Below are positions 62,172 through 64,000 of a DNA stretch of 64,000 nucleotides, piece after piece; within the stretch, counting starts at the first letter, position 1, and every line of letters begins with the position of its first letter. A program made the translations under genes and the position numbers. This stretch comes from Eudromia elegans (Eukaryota > Chordata > Aves > Tinamiformes > Tinamidae). The notes beneath the pieces are model-generated. The model searched no databases. It saw nothing but the letters and a program-made list of their open reading frames with translations, and had not been told where the DNA came from. Location of the stretch: assembly GCA_003342815.1 (NCBI GenBank), contig PTEX01000015.1, positions 1,526,003 through 1,590,002 of the forward strand, written 5' to 3'.

Positions 62172-62530
62172 CTCACGCAGTTACCTGACTCCTGCCCGCC
62201 GAGCAGCTCCTCTCAGCGCGCAGGCGTCCCAGCCTCGCGAGGTCCCCGCGCAGCGTCACCCCGCGCCTGCTGCAAAGCAGGGCCCTCCCCTCGCCGAGGG
62301 CACCGCCGTCCCCCACCCGACCGCCCGGCACCCGGGGGCAGAGGAAGGAAACGGGCAGCGCTCGCAAGCTGGCGCACGCACCTCAGCGCCTCTCGTCCAG
62401 GGCGGTCACATGAGTTTCATTTCCTCTGGGAAGCGGCTGCGAGCGGGGCGGGAAGAGGCACCAACGCACACCTAGCACAGCAGCGTGCTCTGGCAGCCTT
62501 TGCCTCCCTCTCTCGCTCACTTCCTCCGTG
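62172..62530 (-). promoter_or_regulatory. CpG island, probable minus-strand promoter
   Basis: A dense CpG island with GC boxes (GGGGCGGGA at about 62445). On the minus strand it has an ETS core in CGGAGGAAGTG near 62519-62528, a PU.1/IRF composite match GGAAATGAAA (62415-62424), and an M-box/CLEAR-like site GTCACATGA (62405-62413). Below these, two donor sites face left: GAG/GTGCGTGC (exon end 62382) and CAG/GTAACTGC (exon end 62185). The purine-rich leader on the minus strand (GTGAGCGAGAGAGGGAGG) looks like a 5' untranslated exon. The element would drive transcription toward the candidate exons at 60.7 and 60.3 kb. The ETS and IRF-type sites suggest haematopoietic expression, which is inference. 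Confidence 0.5.
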
Positions 62531-62534
62531 GTTT

Positions 62535-63960
62535 GGGGTCATCCTTCCCTGTTAGGTCGCACTGATCAAAGAGAAGCTGGGGAGGGCTTCAGTCTCCTAC
62601 ACACCTTACAAAAACGCTGGAAAGTGTCAGCTCCTTGAAACAAGCATCCTTGGCAAGCAGGGCATCAGTGTTTTGGCTTTTCCCCCCCACAAGATACACA
62701 CAGCAATTATGAGTGACACCAGCACAAATGCCAGCCGCCCTCCCGCCTAAAGGGCTATGCCTGCCCCATGACTCAGGCTTACTTGGCAACTGCCTCCAGT
62801 GCCGGGCCCCTGTGCTTTATGAAGTTTCAGCTCCAGATCATTTAACACAAAAAAAAGCAAAGCAAAACAAAAAGCCTCCAGTCCCATTACTTGAGTTATG
62901 TTTTGTAGCAACCAAGTGCCAGACACACTTTAGGAAGATTTTCTTCATGCTCAAAGGAGAAGACTTGTTACGTGAATTTGATAAGCTAACTTTGAACTAA
63001 ACCATACAGAGTACCACAAATTTCCATAAGAGCTACTGTCCACACACTGGTCAGTCTTAACAACAAGGGGGAATTCTGTATATGTGATTATTGCAATCAC
63101 ATGAGGCATATTCTTCTATCGCCTGGCAAACTGGAAGAGTCGACCCTTTGCCTCTAGTATGGAAAGTCATTGGCTTTTTGGCTTGAAAGGTATCAGACAT
63201 TTGTAATTGCTTTTAAAAAGTTATGCACATGCATACATCCACCTAGGCGGCATTCCACAGCCTCTAATCAAAGGCTAAAAGAAGACCTAAAAAGACTGAT
63301 ACAATGATCTGAATCTCTGAGATCCTTTAAGAAATCAACAGGAAACAATAACTAATGAAAAATTCCAAATATTATTAACACAGGAAAATATGTCCAGTTT
63401 TGACAACCAGTGTAGTCATGGAATAAACACTTCCATCTTCAGTAGCTGCTAAAACAAACACTCTTTTACAGGCTTTGACAGAGAACAGAATTCATTTCCC
63501 CTTTACAGCTGCACTGTTTCAAAGTCAGTTAAACATCAATGTGACAGCCTCACTTGCTAGGGTTTAGACATTTACTATATTATCGTACCAGGACATGACC
63601 AGAAAGCAGAGACTGTGAAGGCAAAGAAGCAAGGGAGGGGGGAAGAGAGGGAAATAAAGATTGCTTTTCTTATACACCTTATGAAGTGCTCGCCTTAGCT
63701 GTTGCCAGAGTGTTATTTTTCTTGTTCATTTATTCTGCCTGTAAAGCTAACACAAACATAGCACAGGTCTGAAGGCAAAAAGTTCACTAGAACAGAACTT
63801 ACTGACACAGATGCCGCTGGCACCCTGCAACGCAGCGTGCTTCTACAAATCACGAGTTGATTAAACTATCACTAATTATTGCAGATTAGACGACCTTATT
63901 TGCAACTAGCTGTTGCCCTACTGATTTTCTCATTAAAATCTAAAAGACACACAGTTCAGG
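62535..63960. other. Putative intron or upstream region
   Basis: No exon seen between the CpG island and the donor at the right edge. It holds a small C/EBP-like palindrome (separate entry) and a G/A-rich run near 63630. Confidence 0.4.
63082..63102. promoter_or_regulatory. Perfect hairpin with C/EBP-like core
   Basis: ATGTGATT and AATCACAT are perfect reverse complements around ATTGC, and the centre contains ATTGCAAT, a symmetrical C/EBP-type half-site pair. It lies about 0.6 kb upstream of the island on the minus-strand gene model, so a regulatory role is possible but unproven. Confidence 0.35.
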
Positions 63961-63967
63961 TTCTTAC

Positions 63968-64000
63968 CTCCAGTTTCTGCCACCGACTTTCTTCAGGCTT
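63968..64000 (-). CDS. Partial candidate exon running off the window, minus strand
   Basis: On the minus strand the last 33 bases of the window end at a good donor, GAG/GTAAGAA (63961-63967). The phase-0 frame reads KPEESRWQKLE. A second frame (SLKKVGGRNW) is also open, and the third has a stop. In phase 0 it would continue directly into the candidate exon at 60650-60731, whereas the other frame would meet a stop if spliced to 60298. The mix of charged residues and Trp is typical of coding sequence. The upstream acceptor lies outside the window, so the exon's length, frame and gene are unknown. Confidence 0.4.

Noticed and set aside
61989-62555. Long plus-strand open frame of 188 codons
   Set aside because: It lies across the CpG island where stops are rare. 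The product is Arg/Pro/Ala/Ser-rich low complexity, and minus-strand frames are open over the same bases.
1-64000. Search for retroviral or other virus-derived elements, CRISPR arrays, tRNA/rRNA genes and operons
   Set aside because: No long terminal repeat pair, no recognisable viral protein segment, no regularly spaced direct repeats, and no tRNA A/B boxes in cloverleaf context were seen.

Overview
The window looks like avian (bird) nuclear DNA, probably deep inside or beside a large developmental-type gene. The evidence is a recognisable CR1 LINE tail, very low interspersed-repeat content, AT-rich single-copy sequence broken by short sharply CpG-rich islets, and an assembly gap inside a long (GAGAA)n purine tract. 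I see no prokaryotic signals, no viral or retroviral element I can name, no CRISPR array, no tRNA or rRNA gene and no intact protein-coding gene. The longest open frames (up to about 188 codons) lie in GC-rich patches where stops are rare, and they look like composition artefacts.

The right end gives the only coherent gene-like signal, and it reads on the minus strand. A possible coding segment with a good splice donor runs off the edge at 63968-64000. A CpG island at about 62180-62530 has ETS, PU.1/IRF composite and M-box-like sites and two minus-strand donors, so it could be an alternative promoter. Downstream on the same strand, two candidate exons (60650-60731 and 60272-60298) have strong splice sites, compatible phases and a 351-base intron. 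I do not recognise the peptide, so the gene is not named. If the two downstream exons are not real, most of the window is a single intron or intergenic sequence.

Elsewhere I list isolated splice-bounded open segments on both strands (for example 16198-16301 minus and 43097-43156 plus). These are low-confidence, because sequence of this length contains many decoy exons by chance.

Non-coding content from left to right: the gapped GAGAA tract (1.4-1.7 kb); an ancient L2/MIR-like fragment (6.5 kb); an inverted repeat (9.5 kb); a homeobox/nuclear-receptor motif cluster resembling a conserved enhancer (11.9-12.2 kb); CpG-rich islets (19.5, 22.9, 28.0, 30.2, 37.0, 45.1, 53.4 and 62.3 kb); a pre-miRNA-like hairpin (24.8 kb); a G-quadruplex motif (31.5 kb); small tandem duplications (26.8 and 43.4 kb); a perfect palindrome (38.8 kb); and one CR1 3' fragment (49.2 kb). 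The window therefore reads as regulatory and intronic rather than as a gene cluster. The hairpin at 24.8 kb and the 62 kb island with its downstream candidate exons are the two places most worth checking.
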